A DNA stretch of 64,000 nt. Origin: Nectonema munidae. Its lineage: Eukaryota > Nematomorpha > Nectonematoida > Nectonematidae. Numbering within the stretch: the first letter of the stretch is position 1; each line of letters opens with the position of its first letter. The translations under genes and the position numbers were made by a program. Below the pieces are notes generated by a model. That model had not been told where the DNA came from. It searched no databases and was given only the letters and a program-made list of their open reading frames with translations. Below, piece after piece: positions 63,571 through 64,000 of the stretch. Where the stretch lies: positions 949,001-1,013,000 of the forward strand of contig JAUIRK010000106.1 of NCBI GenBank assembly GCA_030549495.1, in the 5' to 3' direction.

Positions 63571-64000
63571 TACAGGAAAACTCCTCCCTACGGTCACTCC
63601 TGAAAAGCGGTCAACGCTTCTAATACGGTTAGAAAGTATAGTCCCGAATTCTTTTATATTTCTATACATTGCATAATTATTGAGTATAACAGTCACTCCC
63701 GTATTGCGTATTACGGTCACCTATTATCGCATATTTTTGTCAAAACGGAGAAATTGGGTAAATTTTCAAAGAGATCAAGTTTTAACATCAAAATAAAAAC
63801 ACTTTTAGTTGCGAATTTTAAATCAGTCTTCCTAAGCATCTGTTTTTTCTGTTACCCTATTGATATAAAGTTAGAGAAACTAATTTTGTCTTTAGCATTA
63901 GCATTATGATTACCCTCTTGTGTTTATGCTGTGAACATTATATGATGCTTATATTATAGGATAGATACATGGTAGGACTTTACTATTCTCTTACTTATGA
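63571..64000 (+). mobile_element. Left end of another pogo/Tigger-like element
   Basis: TA followed by CAGGAAAACTCCTCCCTACG, then GTCACTCCTGAAAAGCGGTC and later ATTACGGTCACC resembles pogo/Tigger ends with repeated CGGTCA motifs (63571-63725). The element would continue beyond the right edge; 63731-64000 shows nothing else. Confidence 0.5.

Overview
The window is AT-rich (roughly 70% A+T by eye) invertebrate nuclear DNA. It has spliced metazoan-type exons, very low gene density and many decayed transposons, and no bacterial gene structure. The only confidently recognised host gene encodes a synaptotagmin, and the repeat mix (piggyBac, Tigger/pogo, hAT-type MITEs, non-LTR and Ty3/gypsy elements) would suit a crustacean such as a parasitic copepod. 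That species guess is inference only.

Region 1-10.6 kb is a nest of mobile elements. A non-LTR retrotransposon on the minus strand (endonuclease near 6.8-7.57 kb, RT N-terminal part near 6.0-6.3 kb, RT C-terminal part at 1-240) is split by a 5.7-kb inverted repeat (286-5994). Each 2.77-kb arm of this palindrome carries a piggyBac-type transposase gene, and the two genes point towards each other across a 179-bp spacer. The arms are about 98-99% alike but carry different inactivating changes. Beside it, a Ty3/gypsy-like LTR element (7572-10636, minus strand, 163/165-bp LTRs) is inserted in the endonuclease end of the LINE. It has internal deletions that remove the RT and integrase catalytic cores.

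Region 10.6-34 kb is mostly non-coding. It holds a Tc1/mariner-like MITE (13.7-14.25 kb), a decayed gene of a conserved but uncharacterised transposon-associated family (14.86-16.5 kb), degenerate tandem repeats (19.5-21.5 kb), a possible hAT fossil (22.2-22.9 kb), microsatellites and a clean hAT-type MITE with an 8-bp target duplication (26.8-27.05 kb).

Region 34.1-51.3 kb holds six plus-strand exons that join in frame into the last 293 residues of a synaptotagmin-7-like protein (C2A, C2B, stop). Its introns are crowded with transposons. The 11.6-kb intron alone holds a long-TIR MITE, a Tigger pseudogene, two LINE fragments, and two hAT MITEs with perfect 8-bp duplications.

Region 51.3-64 kb has tiny hairpin MITEs, a 34-37-bp minisatellite, a second, older piggyBac pseudogene (54.0-55.7 kb), an unrecognised pseudogene-like coding stretch (56.85-57.35 kb), a MITE whose long inverted ends are built of a repeated CGTCCGAAA unit, a tRNA-like SINE trace, a 152-bp satellite array interrupted by a Tigger element whose transposase is frameshifted (60.5-62.7 kb), and the start of another pogo-like element at the right edge. 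No intact autonomous transposon was found.
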